37,759 bases of DNA from Clostridia bacterium. GTDB lineage: Bacteria > Bacillota > Clostridia > UBA1381 > UBA9506. Both the position numbers and the translations under genes were made by a program. Positions 14,252-23,050 of this stretch are shown piece after piece (the stretch's first letter is position 1; each line of letters begins with the position of its first letter). A model generated the notes under the pieces. It saw only the letters and a list, made by a program, of their open reading frames with translations, made no database searches and was not told where the DNA came from. The stretch lies in the NCBI GenBank assembly GCA_017396465.1, contig JAFQLU010000037.1, positions 1 through 37,759 of the forward strand, written 5' to 3'.

Positions 14252-15427
14252 TTGATTCGGATCAAAAACGGTCTGGTTATAACAGACACTGTTGAAAAAA
14301 CGAACGTATATATCGAAAACGGCAAAATTTTTGCCGTAACGGAGGAGGAGCTTCCTGCCGATGAAGTGATAGACGCAGAAGGCTTGTATGTGTCTCCCGG
14401 GTTCATTGATACCCATGTGCATGGTGGCGGCGGTCACGATTTCATGGACGGCGGAACAGAGTGCGTGAAAGGTGCGCTTGCGGCGCATTTGGCGCACGGC
14501 AGTACCACCGTTGTACCTACGACGCTTTCCGAAAGTAAGGAAGCCATTATGCAGGCGATTGCCGACGTGAAGCAGGCAATTTCCGAAAACGATGATTTGC
14601 CTTATGTACCCGGTGTGCACTTGGAAGGTCCCTATTTTTCTCCGGCGCAGGCAGGTGCGCAGGACCCTCGCTACATTACGCCGCCCATTCCGGAAGACTA
14701 TCAGGAAATTGTGGAATCTGCAGACGGTTTTATTGTAAAATATGCTTTTGCACCGGAGCTTCCCGGAACGGTGGAATTCTGCGATTACCTGACAGAGCAC
14801 GGCATTCTGCCGGCGGCAGGCCACACCGACTGCACCTATGATGATTTGCTGGTGGCACATGAGCACGGTACGAACATTGTAACGCACCTGTATTCCGGCA
14901 TGAGCACCATCACAAGAAAAGAAGGGTTCCGCGTGTTGGGTGCGGTGGAAGGAACATATTTGTTGGACGATATGTATGCAGAAGTTATTGCCGATGGTCT
15001 CCATCTTCCGCCGGAGCTGCTTAAGCTGATTTACAAAATCAAGGGCGCAGACAGAATCTGCCTGATTACCGATGCTATGCGTGGTGCTGATATGCCCGAG
15101 GGAAAATCCATTTTAGGCAGTCTTAAAAACGGTACGGAGTGCATCATCGAAGGCGGTATTGCCAAAATGCCCGACAGAAAAGCCTTTGCCGGAAGCGTGG
15201 CAACAACCGACAGGCTGGTACGCGTCTGCGTGCATCAGGCAGGCATCCCTTTAACCGATGCCGTAAAAATGGCATCTACCACACCGGCTGTGGCACACGG
15301 TTTGAAGCATAAAGGTGCAATCCGACCGGGATATGATGCAGACATTCTATTATTTGATGAAAATATTCAAATCAAAAAAGTGATAATAAAGAAAAATGAA
15401 AAAGTAAAAATATATGGAGGAAAATAA
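14252..15427 (+). CDS. nagA: N-acetylglucosamine-6-phosphate deacetylase
   Basis: 391 residues, the family length. The metal-binding motif is FIDTHVHGGGGHDF (about 52-65); HLEGPYFSPAQAGAQ carries the conserved glutamate; AAGHTDCTYDD, NIVTHLYSGMS and LITDAMRGADMPEG supply the remaining histidines and the catalytic aspartate. It converts GlcNAc-6-P to GlcN-6-P and acetate in the cytoplasm. The start is TTG 14252, 8 bases after AAAGGAG. It is translationally tied to nagB, whose ribosome binding site lies inside its last codons. Confidence 0.95.
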   Translation: MIRIKNGLVITDTVEKTNVYIENGKIFAVTEEELPADEVIDAEGLYVSPGFIDTHVHGGGGHDFMDGGTECVKGALAAHLAHGSTTVVPTTLSESKEAIMQAIADVKQAISENDDLPYVPGVHLEGPYFSPAQAGAQDPRYITPPIPEDYQEIVESADGFIVKYAFAPELPGTVEFCDYLTEHGILPAAGHTDCTYDDLLVAHEHGTNIVTHLYSGMSTITRKEGFRVLGAVEGTYLLDDMYAEVIADGLHLPPELLKLIYKIKGADRICLITDAMRGADMPEGKSILGSLKNGTECIIEGGIAKMPDRKAFAGSVATTDRLVRVCVHQAGIPLTDAVKMASTTPAVAHGLKHKGAIRPGYDADILLFDENIQIKKVIIKKNEKVKIYGGK

Positions 15428-15428
15428 T

Positions 15429-16157
15429 ATGGAAATCAGAATTTGTGAAAATCCGGACGCATTAGGAAAAAGTGCGGCAGAATTTACGGCAAAAGCAATT
15501 CGTGACGCCATCCGCGAAAAGGGGGAAGCGAGAATTGCGCTTTCTACCGGCGCTTCCCAGTTTGACACGTTAAAGCATCTGGTAAAAGAAGATGTGGACT
15601 GGAGCAAAGTGGAAATGTTCCACTTGGACGAGTATGTAGACCTGCCGGAGACCCATGGCGCAAGTTTTCGGAAATATTTAAAGGAACGGTTTGTAAATCA
15701 GGTGAAGAACCTGAAGAAAGCACATTTCGTGGACGGAACCGTGGAGGGCATTGCAAAGCTTACCGAAGAAATCCGCAAAGCGCCTATTGATGTTGGCTTA
15801 ATCGGTATCGGTGAAAATACCCATATTGCCTTTAATGATCCCCCGGCAGATTTCGACACACAGGAAGCCTATATCGTGGTAAACTTAGACGAGGCATGTC
15901 GGAAACAGCAGTTGGGCGAGGGATGGTTTGCAAGCCTGGAGGATGTGCCGAAGCAAGCGGTTTCTATGACGGTTTATCAGATTATGCAGTGCAAAAAAAT
16001 CATCACTTGCGTGCCGTATGCCGTAAAAGCATCTGCTGTGGAAAAAACGGTTCACACAACAGAAACCACAAATCTGGTTCCGGCAACAAAATTAAAAGAA
16101 CATCCTGATTTCACCATGTATGTGGACATGGATTCTGCGAAGGATATTTTGCGCTAA
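15429..16157 (+). CDS. nagB: Glucosamine-6-phosphate deaminase
   Basis: 242 residues. FHLDEYVDLPETHGASFRKY (about 63-82) and GIGENTHIAFNDPPADF (about 121-137) are the substrate and active site motifs; the second is the ENTHIAFND variant of the usual DGHIAFNE, found in a NagB subgroup. It turns GlcN-6-P into fructose-6-P and ammonia. I start at ATG 15429, 8 bases after GGAGG, rather than the in-frame ATG at 15414 which would precede the ribosome binding site. The gene begins one base after the nagA stop. Confidence 0.93.
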   Translation: MEIRICENPDALGKSAAEFTAKAIRDAIREKGEARIALSTGASQFDTLKHLVKEDVDWSKVEMFHLDEYVDLPETHGASFRKYLKERFVNQVKNLKKAHFVDGTVEGIAKLTEEIRKAPIDVGLIGIGENTHIAFNDPPADFDTQEAYIVVNLDEACRKQQLGEGWFASLEDVPKQAVSMTVYQIMQCKKIITCVPYAVKASAVEKTVHTTETTNLVPATKLKEHPDFTMYVDMDSAKDILR

Positions 16158-16175
16158 AACAGGATTGAAATGAAT

Positions 16176-16212
16176 GCACCCCAAAAGAGTTGTCTTTTGG
16201 GGTGCGCATTGT
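16176..16212 (+). terminator. Terminator of nagA-nagB
   Basis: GCACCCCAAAAGA (16176-16188), loop GTTG, TCTTTTGGGGTGC (16193-16205), then GCATTGTTTT. It may also stop the convergent minus-strand transcript, though the T run there is poor. Confidence 0.8.
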
Positions 16213-16241
16213 TTTATAAGTTATTTATTATGATTTATCTT

Positions 16242-19200
16242 TTAGTTTAGTGGAATTTCTTTGCTCTTACAGTAGGGCTTTATGGTGTTGAGGTCGGAGA
16301 ACAGCATTACCTTTATCTTTGTTGCGCCATCGGTGGCAAGAGAGGAAGCATCTATGATTTCTGTGGCATTGGCACCAAAATCTTTAGTAAAGGGAATCAT
16401 GTCTAACAGCTCATTGCCATGATATGCGGCAACTATAGCGGTGGCAGATGTGTCCTCTGGTACCGATACGGCTATGGTTTTATCGGATTTTTGGTAAGAA
16501 ATATCGTATTCTCTTGTTATGGTAATCAAAGATGCATCCCGAATGGTTTTGGTTGCAATTACATTATCCAAAAGGAAATACGACTGTTCGTTTGCTGCGT
16601 TATTGCTGCTGCCATCGGAGAATTGCAGGCAGGAAATATAAGCACCTGCCGACATATTGACGGCAAATTCCGTCACAAATTCGTTATCTACATAAAGTTT
16701 GGCTTTTTTGACAGTTTCCATATCAAATTCCACACGGAAATTGTGCCATTCATTTGCAGAAACCACTTTGGAGGTGCTACGTCCGACAGAACCGTCTCGC
16801 ACGCTGACGGTTCCGTCCTTCGTGATGTAGAAGGCGATGGGCGTTCCCGTGTAGTGAAGGGTGTTATAGGCAGTTTTCAGTTCTGCGTATACGCCGGATA
16901 CATGGCCGGAAGGAATATAAATATCGGCACTGACGGTGCCTTTTGTCATGGAAGGAATGTTTCTGCTTCCGCGAACAATGGCGCCGGCAGAGTCTTGCAG
17001 TTTCAATGCACGATTTTCGGAACCTGCTGATTCTTCCTTATTTTCCACATTTTCGGAAGGGGAGACGGCGGTCTGCCCATAGCTTTTAATCTGAGCATTG
17101 TGCCAGCCTTCAAATTTTGCAGAGCTTCCTTCAAATCCATCGTATGCTCCCTGTGTTTTATAAAGATAATCGTGATAATCCTCAATCAGGACACTTCTGC
17201 TGGTGTGTGGACCATTCCAGTTGTTGTACCACCACATAACAACGGCATCGTCACCACCTCGGTAATCAGAATATGTAATATCGGTCTGGGTAATTAAATC
17301 GTGTTCCCATGTGGCGTAAGACCAGGAAGTACCGGAAAGAAGGTCTAAGTGTTGTTTCCATGTTTTGCCGTCATCTTCCGAGTATGCGGCGGTTAAGGGG
17401 AACCGCAGATAGGTGTTTGCACCTAAAAGATTATGACCGGACCAAAGAAGCATTAAGTTTTCTCTGTCTTTTCTCAGAACCGGTAGCGTATTTACTGCAA
17501 CTACGCCGGAAACGGTGGGAGAAGTATCCCATGTTACGCCGTAGTCAGAAGAGAAGGACTGATAGAAATTTACCACGCCTGCAACCTGACACCGCATCAG
17601 CATCAGGAGTCTTCCGTCGGAAAGTTCTGCAACAGAAGATTCGGACACACCGCCTTCGGTACCCAGAGCATCAATACGAATCACCGATTCGGAAGACTGC
17701 CAGGTTTTGCCGCAGTCTTTGGAATAGATGGTTGTGGTGGCGAAAGAGCCGGTGCTGTCATACTGCAGACCATAAGGAATGACATAATCCACGTTGGGTC
17801 CGTCGCCGTCTTTGACCGATGTAACAATACCGTTGGAATAGGTCAGAGAATAGGAATGACCGGTATGGATAATGGCAGGTGCAGACCAGTTGTATCCGCT
17901 GTCGTCGGTGTATATCATCGCCATTTTGCAATCGGATTTGGAAACGTCGTTATCCACAAAACCACGATATTGGTAGTAGATAAAGAAAATACGGTTTCCG
18001 TCTTCTATAAAGCTACCACCTTCGTTTCTGCCGGTGGGCAAGGCATCGGTAACAATCGGAGTGGGTTCGCCCCAGGTTCTGCCGCCGTCTGTGGAACGGC
18101 GCAGATAGATGCTTTGGGAGTAGGAAGGATTGTTGGCAACAGAAATCAGGTCGCCGTTTGGCATTTTCTGCACCTTTGCATTACAAACAAAGGTGGGTTG
18201 ATGCGCCACATCCTGTAAGGTTTTGTTGCCGTATTCCACTTCAAAGGTTCCGTTGCCGTTAGAAACGGAGGTTGCTTCGGCATTGCCGTAGTGAACGTAC
18301 AGTTTTTGAGTTTCGTGTGCGCCGATATGGGGGATACGAACATAAAAACCGGTGCCATCATAGTAGTGATACAACATAGCATTGGCATCTTGGTTCAGAG
18401 TAAAACGTACATCTGCCATATCTTTGCGTGTGCTTCCGGCAGCAAATCCGAGTTTTTCTGTGGGAATGAATGCAGCATAATCATAAAGCTCCGTATTTTC
18501 CCGGTTGGAAATGGTGTATGGTGTCACATAGCGGAAGGGGAAACCGTTTGCGCCGATAAAATCATCGGTTTCGGCAAAATACGCCCGAAGCATACTCTGA
18601 CGCGGAGCAATAAAGCTTGCGGTGCCGTCTAACGTTTCATAGTGACAATGCACTTTAAAGTAGCGTGCTGTTTCTTCGAAATGATACAGATAATATTCTT
18701 TGCCTGCTTTGAAAAAGCTCCAGTCTTTGACACGCGTGTAGGTGATGTTGTCGTTACTGATATATAAAGAAAGATTTCTCTTTTCCACACGGGAAACATC
18801 ATCTGCATCGGTAAGAATCAGGCGATTGATTTTCTGTGCTTCTTTTAAATCGATACCGATACTGGTGTAGTCATCGTCCAATATGCAAGTGTCGCTGATA
18901 GAAAAGTCCGATAAACTACCGGTATAGGGATCTAAATCGTGTTTGCGGATTCCTATGGTTCCGTTTTCGTCATAAATAGTAATATTGAGCGGAAATTCTT
19001 TTTCCATAGTAAAACCTCCGAGAGTGGCGCGAACGGTCAGTGTGACAAGTTTGCTGGTGGCGGATTCGGTAATGATTCCCTCATTTGACATAACGGAGGT
19101 GTCACTGCTGAGCCACTGAAGAGAAAGGGGAATCTGAATGAAAGGAACGGTCACTTGTTTTGGTAGAGAAAGATCAGAGAATACGGTATCTTCCGATGTG

Positions 19201-20423
19201 TTTGCACCTTTTATTGTATCGAAGGTGATTTGTTCCATTAAGGTGCTTAAAACTGCCTTATTGTCTTCATACAGCGGTTTGGTAAAGGCGATGTCATACA
19301 GATCCACAGAAACGGCATCTGTTCCGCTCCGGTCATAATTTGCAAGCATAATATCCCAGGTGTTGGCGTTGACATTTGCCACTTTGTGGTTGATAGCGGA
19401 ATAGGTGTGCACTTTTTGGTTGTCCACATACAGAGTGGGAACATTTTCTTCGCTGATGGAAAGCTTTATGATGTGTCGGCCCGAACCGATGTCAATTCCC
19501 GTATCAAAGGTTTCGTTGATGGAGGATGAGGTTGTGATACCGCAGTACACGCTGTCGTCCGTTGTTTTGTAAAATGCAAAGCCTCGTACTTGTCCGTCGG
19601 CAGTTCGAAGTTGCTGGGCAAATCCACGCCAACCGTAGTTGGCGGTAACAACAGGAAGATTGATAAAGTCCACATCCATGGAAATGTCCACAGCACCGCC
19701 GGAGTAATCGGATAAGTTCTTGCGATAGGAACGAATCACATTGGGCGTTTCGGGTGTTACGGTTTCAAAGCGATATCCGGTATCGTCGGGCGTGCTTCCC
19801 TGGGTGATAACGCTGTTTGCTGTTGCCTGATTCGGAAGATAGGCAATACCATTCCCGAGACCGGAAACGGAAAAATTGTTACAGTTATCTGCTGTAATGA
19901 TTTTACTGCCGGTTAGCAAAATGTTTCCGCTTTCCGATACAGTTGTATTGGTTTCGCTGTCGGATATGATGATGCTGTAGGGGATTTTTTGCTGAAATTC
20001 GGTAAGACGGATATGCATAGCATCAAAGGGGAGAATGAATTCTGCATGTCCCAGATCTGGCATAGCTGTACCCGTTGCCCCTATGTCATTTTGGATAAAT
20101 GCATTTTGGGAAAGATGGTATTGTATGGTTTCGCTTCCTGCGGTAAATGTTAACAAATCGGCGTTTTGATATGTTGCCGAAAGGTACAAAGCATCGGCAT
20201 CCCATAAAAAACCTAAAAAAGCACACACCTTAGAGTCTGCAGAAGACAGGGAGGTATTTAAATAGGAGTTGGATGCGGTTACCGTACCATCTATGACCGG
20301 TTTTGTTTCCGCCAAATAAGCGATGCAATGTTTGTCACTTTCTGTCGTTTCCGCAGATATCGAAAATGCAGAAAGCCCAAATAACATACAAAAACATAAG
20401 ACGATTGAAAGTGTTTTCTTCAT
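16242..20423 (-). CDS. Secreted multidomain BNR/sialidase-fold protein
   Basis: 1393 residues. Signal peptide 1-24 (MKKTLSIVLCFCMLFGLSAF...); CBM9-like region about 30-165; laminin-G-like domain 178-386; atrophied bacterial Ig-like domain about 400-485; discoidin-like region about 490-620; DUF2341-like region about 625-725; six-bladed propeller about 740-1080 with five Asp boxes (STDGGRTW 777, TDDSGYNW 839, SKDCGKTW 901, SSDYGVTW 958, SEDDGKTW 1015); second laminin-G-like domain about 1095-1310; short beta tail. No cell-wall sorting motif. The blade that should carry the FRIP motif of GH33 sialidases reads PTFVCNAKVQKMPNGDL instead, so true sialidase activity is doubtful. It follows the chimeric regulator by 15 bases (AGGAG ribosome binding site) and is likely co-transcribed with it. 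Probably acts on extracellular glycans. Confidence 0.9.
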   Translation of the reverse strand: MKKTLSIVLCFCMLFGLSAFSISAETTESDKHCIAYLAETKPVIDGTVTASNSYLNTSLSSADSKVCAFLGFLWDADALYLSATYQNADLLTFTAGSETIQYHLSQNAFIQNDIGATGTAMPDLGHAEFILPFDAMHIRLTEFQQKIPYSIIISDSETNTTVSESGNILLTGSKIITADNCNNFSVSGLGNGIAYLPNQATANSVITQGSTPDDTGYRFETVTPETPNVIRSYRKNLSDYSGGAVDISMDVDFINLPVVTANYGWRGFAQQLRTADGQVRGFAFYKTTDDSVYCGITTSSSINETFDTGIDIGSGRHIIKLSISEENVPTLYVDNQKVHTYSAINHKVANVNANTWDIMLANYDRSGTDAVSVDLYDIAFTKPLYEDNKAVLSTLMEQITFDTIKGANTSEDTVFSDLSLPKQVTVPFIQIPLSLQWLSSDTSVMSNEGIITESATSKLVTLTVRATLGGFTMEKEFPLNITIYDENGTIGIRKHDLDPYTGSLSDFSISDTCILDDDYTSIGIDLKEAQKINRLILTDADDVSRVEKRNLSLYISNDNITYTRVKDWSFFKAGKEYYLYHFEETARYFKVHCHYETLDGTASFIAPRQSMLRAYFAETDDFIGANGFPFRYVTPYTISNRENTELYDYAAFIPTEKLGFAAGSTRKDMADVRFTLNQDANAMLYHYYDGTGFYVRIPHIGAHETQKLYVHYGNAEATSVSNGNGTFEVEYGNKTLQDVAHQPTFVCNAKVQKMPNGDLISVANNPSYSQSIYLRRSTDGGRTWGEPTPIVTDALPTGRNEGGSFIEDGNRIFFIYYQYRGFVDNDVSKSDCKMAMIYTDDSGYNWSAPAIIHTGHSYSLTYSNGIVTSVKDGDGPNVDYVIPYGLQYDSTGSFATTTIYSKDCGKTWQSSESVIRIDALGTEGGVSESSVAELSDGRLLMLMRCQVAGVVNFYQSFSSDYGVTWDTSPTVSGVVAVNTLPVLRKDRENLMLLWSGHNLLGANTYLRFPLTAAYSEDDGKTWKQHLDLLSGTSWSYATWEHDLITQTDITYSDYRGGDDAVVMWWYNNWNGPHTSRSVLIEDYHDYLYKTQGAYDGFEGSSAKFEGWHNAQIKSYGQTAVSPSENVENKEESAGSENRALKLQDSAGAIVRGSRNIPSMTKGTVSADIYIPSGHVSGVYAELKTAYNTLHYTGTPIAFYITKDGTVSVRDGSVGRSTSKVVSANEWHNFRVEFDMETVKKAKLYVDNEFVTEFAVNMSAGAYISCLQFSDGSSNNAANEQSYFLLDNVIATKTIRDASLITITREYDISYQKSDKTIAVSVPEDTSATAIVAAYHGNELLDMIPFTKDFGANATEIIDASSLATDGATKIKVMLFSDLNTIKPYCKSKEIPLN
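19266..19892 (-). repeat. Domain-scale direct repeat, copy in secreted protein
   Basis: Codes for residues 178-386 of the secreted protein and matches 20442-21071 of the regulator gene in DNA and protein; for example, both encode VANVNANTWDIMLANYDR and GWRGFAQQ followed by RTADGQVRGFAFYKT. The similarity stops sharply at both ends. Confidence 0.9.
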
Positions 20424-20438
20424 GATTTTCTCCTCTTT

Positions 20439-21437
20439 TTACAGTTTATATAATGGTTTAGTGATAGATATATCATACAACTCAACCACAACGGCATCGG
20501 TTCCGATGCGGTCGTAGTTTGCCAGCATAATATCCCAGGTGTTGGCGTTGACATTTGCCACTTTGTGGTTGATAACGGAATAGGTATGCACTTTTTTGCT
20601 GTCTACGTAGAGAGTAGGAATATTTTTATCGTCAATGGATATTCGAATGTTATGAATACCGGAGCCGATATTAATTCCCGTGTCAAAGCTTTCGTTTACT
20701 AATGCGCTGTTGGTAATACCGCAATGGATTCGCCCGTCTTCGGTTTTGTAAAAAGCAAAGCCTCGCACTTGCCCGTCGGCGGTTCGGATTTGTTGTGCAA
20801 ATCCCCGCCAACCAAAGTTGGCAATCACGATGGGAAGATTGATAAAATCAATATCCATTACCATATCTACGGCACCGCCGGTGTAGTCGGGAATGTTTTT
20901 GCGGAAGGACCGAACCACGTTGGAAATTTCCGGTTTTACGGTTTCGATGCGATACGCATTGCCGTGTTTTGCGGTGCCGACAAAAATCGCATTACTGGCT
21001 GTGGTTTGGTTCGGTAGTGAGGCGATACCATCTAAAAGACCGGATTTTGAAAAGTTACTGCAGTTATCTGCAAAGATATTTTTATAATCGGGGAGAACGG
21101 GAGCAAACATACGTAAAGCCGAATGGTCGGCATCCGAAGGGCGAACGCCGTGAAATTTATAAAAGGCTTTTGCAAAGCTGTCCGGGTTTTCGTATCCATA
21201 TTTTAAAGCAATATCCAAAACTTTTTCCTTGCCGATTTTCAGTTCCTGACCGGCGAGTGTCATACGGCGCATGCGGATGTATTCCCCCAAGGTCCATCCG
21301 CAGTACATGCGAAACATGCGCTGGAAATGGTACGATGAGGTGTACACATTTGCGGCAAGGGTTTCAGAATGTAAATTTTCTGTGATATGCTCTTCGATAT
21401 ACAGAAGCGTTTTCTGTATCTTTAAAATCCAATCCAT
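20439..21437 (-). CDS. Chimeric AraC-type regulator fused to laminin-G-like domain
   Basis: 332 residues. Residues 1-105 are an N-terminal AraC/Rob-type double helix-turn-helix (LHSETLAANVYTSSYHFQRM and KVLDIALKYGYENPDSFAKA, then FHGVRPSDA). In such regulators a GyrI-like ligand domain normally follows; here, after a linker (LRMFAPVLPDYKN), residues 123-332 are instead a close copy of the laminin-G-like domain at 178-386 of the adjacent secreted protein, ending at the same boundary (TKPLYKL versus TKPLYED). No signal peptide or membrane segment, so the copied domain lies in the cytoplasm. GGAGGTGA precedes the ATG. It may sense intracellular sugars with the borrowed fold; that is inference. 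Alternatively it is a recent non-functional recombination product. Confidence 0.9.
   Translation of the reverse strand: MDWILKIQKTLLYIEEHITENLHSETLAANVYTSSYHFQRMFRMYCGWTLGEYIRMRRMTLAGQELKIGKEKVLDIALKYGYENPDSFAKAFYKFHGVRPSDADHSALRMFAPVLPDYKNIFADNCSNFSKSGLLDGIASLPNQTTASNAIFVGTAKHGNAYRIETVKPEISNVVRSFRKNIPDYTGGAVDMVMDIDFINLPIVIANFGWRGFAQQIRTADGQVRGFAFYKTEDGRIHCGITNSALVNESFDTGINIGSGIHNIRISIDDKNIPTLYVDSKKVHTYSVINHKVANVNANTWDIMLANYDRIGTDAVVVELYDISITKPLYKL
20442..21071 (-). repeat. Domain-scale direct repeat, copy in regulator
   Basis: Codes for residues 123-332 of the regulator; partner of 19266-19892 in the same orientation, start-to-start distance about 1.18 kb. Long identical DNA runs are present, e.g. 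around 20525-20575 versus 19346-19396. Confidence 0.9.
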
Positions 21438-21474
21438 GCCATCACCTCCATTGATATTTTATCATAAAGAAAAG

Positions 21475-21538
21475 AAAAAATCCCGACATTTTATGCGGAA
21501 ATTCCAAAGTTACATGGAATTTTACATATATGTCGGGA
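21475..21538 (-). terminator. Leader hairpin/attenuator before the chimeric regulator
   Basis: Read on the minus strand, TCCCGACAT (21538-21530) pairs with ATGTCGGGA (21489-21481), directly followed by TTTTTT (21480-21475). A second dyad is nested inside (AAATTCC 21499-21505 with GGAATTT 21516-21522). It lies between a promoter and the start codon at 21437, so it should act as an attenuator. Confidence 0.65.
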
Positions 21539-21564
21539 ATGGTTTTATAATCGGAATATCACAG

Positions 21565-21594
21565 ATTGTACCTGTGTGCAATTGCGGTTTGCAA
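21565..21594 (-). promoter_or_regulatory. Candidate promoter of regulator-BNR operon
   Basis: On the minus strand TTGCAA (21594-21589), an 18-base spacer, TACAAT (21570-21565). It lies just after the terminator of the WbsX-like gene, so the operon has its own transcript with a leader of about 120 bases. Confidence 0.55.
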
Positions 21595-21622
21595 ATAAAA
21601 GCCGGCGTTTATTGACGCCGGC
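21595..21622 (-). terminator. Terminator of the WbsX-like gene
   Basis: GCCGGCGT (minus 21622-21615) and ACGCCGGC (21608-21601) form a GC-rich 8-bp stem followed on the minus strand by TTTTATTT, 8 bases past the stop. Confidence 0.85.
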
Positions 21623-21629
21623 GAACTGA

Positions 21630-22853
21630 TCACTTTTCTGATGTTTGGTTTTCTCTGTATTTCTTGCTGGGCTCTGTCATATCGGGAACCTGCCAGGATT
21701 GGTTTAAGTTCGTAAAGCCCAAATCCTGCGGGGTTCTGTAATCGGGCAGGTTGTCGCATTCTGTCAGCGCTTCGCGGATGGCCTGAAGATACTGGAAGCC
21801 GAACCGGTGGCTGGGGGAGACAAAATGTCCTTCGTCCCACTCGTTCCAGTTATCAATCATCATGATTTTTTTCGCCCATGCGCCTTCGGGAAGACTGTCT
21901 GAAATCTGTTTCATTTCCCGGAGCAGGTCACGGAACCGTTCCGGCGGCAGATACCAGATATTATTCCATTTACGGAATTCGTAGCCCATGTCCAGCCAAT
22001 GCTGCGAAAAACGGGGCGTGGGGTCGCTGAAACAGGAAGCGGTTGCGATATAGCGCATATTGTCGGTTGCAAGGCGCTGTTTTAAAAGACCGCATTGCTG
22101 GTTGATGATATCGTCCATGTCCTCGTAATAATCGCAGGGGGAATTATAGCCTGCGTTGTAACCAAAACGGAAATCATATCCACGGGAAATGATGTCCTCA
22201 TGTTCTGCCGGATCTAACGAAGTGTTGCAGGCGGCGAAAATCATGCCGTCAAAACCGAATTTTTTTGCGTATTCACGGCAGGCATCATAGGTTTTCTTCT
22301 GGCTTTCGGCACTTTGGAAGCATTCTGCCGCAAGCCGTTCCTGCTGATACACAAACAGAACGGGTTTATTGTCGATGGTTAAGTAGTTTTCTCTTTTGAA
22401 ATACTGCTCCATCCAGAAGGGCAGAAGGTGCTCCAGCATATCCGCTTCATCCGTGCCGCCCCAGCGGGGAGATGCCTCAAACATGATGGCAAATTTCATG
22501 CATTTCTGATAGCGTGCGTTGAAAAGCGCTTCATGAAGTCCGTGTCCGCAACGCAAATCATTTATGGTGACGGGCTGTCCCATATTGTCTTTTTTGCGGT
22601 ACCAGCAATGGATAAAGCAGTTGATGCCATGCTCCGATGCCCATTTGATTTCCCAGTCGCAAACAGTAGGGTTTTCTTCGTCGTAGTATCCCATCAGCGG
22701 CGTGCGGTCAGGGTAATCGTGCAAATCATCAAAGGCACCGTGGATTCCTGCTGCGCCCTTTTTCCATGCGGCATAGTAGTGCGCCGCAACAATGCGGTCG
22801 CTCTTCGCAGGCTTCGGCTCGGGAACATAATCATATAATTTGATGTTATACAT
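21630..22853 (-). CDS. WbsX-type protein with GH99-like fold
   Basis: 407 residues, no signal peptide. VAAHYYAAWKKGAAGIHGAF, PTVCDWEIKWASEHGINCFI and MMIDNWNEWDEGHF are the conserved blocks of the Glyco_tran_WbsX family (PF14307), a TIM-barrel group related to GH99 and often found in polysaccharide loci. Despite the family name, transferase activity is unproven; hydrolysis of an oligosaccharide is as likely here. I start at ATG 22853 with AAAGGAGT 8-14 bases upstream, not at the longer frame that crosses the promoter region. A TATAAT at 22875-22880 (minus) is a likely -10. It diverges from the AraC gene at 23051. Confidence 0.82.
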   Translation of the reverse strand: MYNIKLYDYVPEPKPAKSDRIVAAHYYAAWKKGAAGIHGAFDDLHDYPDRTPLMGYYDEENPTVCDWEIKWASEHGINCFIHCWYRKKDNMGQPVTINDLRCGHGLHEALFNARYQKCMKFAIMFEASPRWGGTDEADMLEHLLPFWMEQYFKRENYLTIDNKPVLFVYQQERLAAECFQSAESQKKTYDACREYAKKFGFDGMIFAACNTSLDPAEHEDIISRGYDFRFGYNAGYNSPCDYYEDMDDIINQQCGLLKQRLATDNMRYIATASCFSDPTPRFSQHWLDMGYEFRKWNNIWYLPPERFRDLLREMKQISDSLPEGAWAKKIMMIDNWNEWDEGHFVSPSHRFGFQYLQAIREALTECDNLPDYRTPQDLGFTNLNQSWQVPDMTEPSKKYRENQTSEK

Positions 22854-22984
22854 AGTCAACACTCCTTTGATTTGATTATAGCGAAAAAGAATAAGGGAAT
22901 CCATGGGCAAAAACAATATGTTTTTGTGTAAAATAAAGAATTTACGCAGAAAAGATTTCTTTGAAAAAAAAGGGAAAAAACTAA

Positions 22985-23013
22985 TTGACCGCAAAAAACG
23001 GATGTGATACAAT
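22985..23013 (+). promoter_or_regulatory. Promoter of the second AraC gene
   Basis: TTGACC (22985-22990), 17-base spacer, TACAAT (23008-23013), 38 bases before the ATG. Confidence 0.75.
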
Positions 23014-23050
23014 AGTGGTATCACATCTTTTCTTTTGGAGGATACACCTT

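Noticed and set aside
16419..19338. Several plus-strand open frames of 60-200 codons opposite the BNR protein gene
   Set aside because: The minus frame has 1393 codons with clear domains and Asp boxes; the plus frames are antisense shadows with no recognisable protein.
20439..21437. Regulator as a simple assembly duplication of the BNR gene
   Set aside because: The two copies differ at many positions with mostly conservative residue changes, so they are diverged paralogous segments rather than a copied read.
22854..23024. Longer N-terminus (57 more codons) for the WbsX-like protein
   Set aside because: It would cover the -10 box and ribosome binding site, and the extra residues are low-complexity and basic; AAAGGAGT fits the ATG at 22853.
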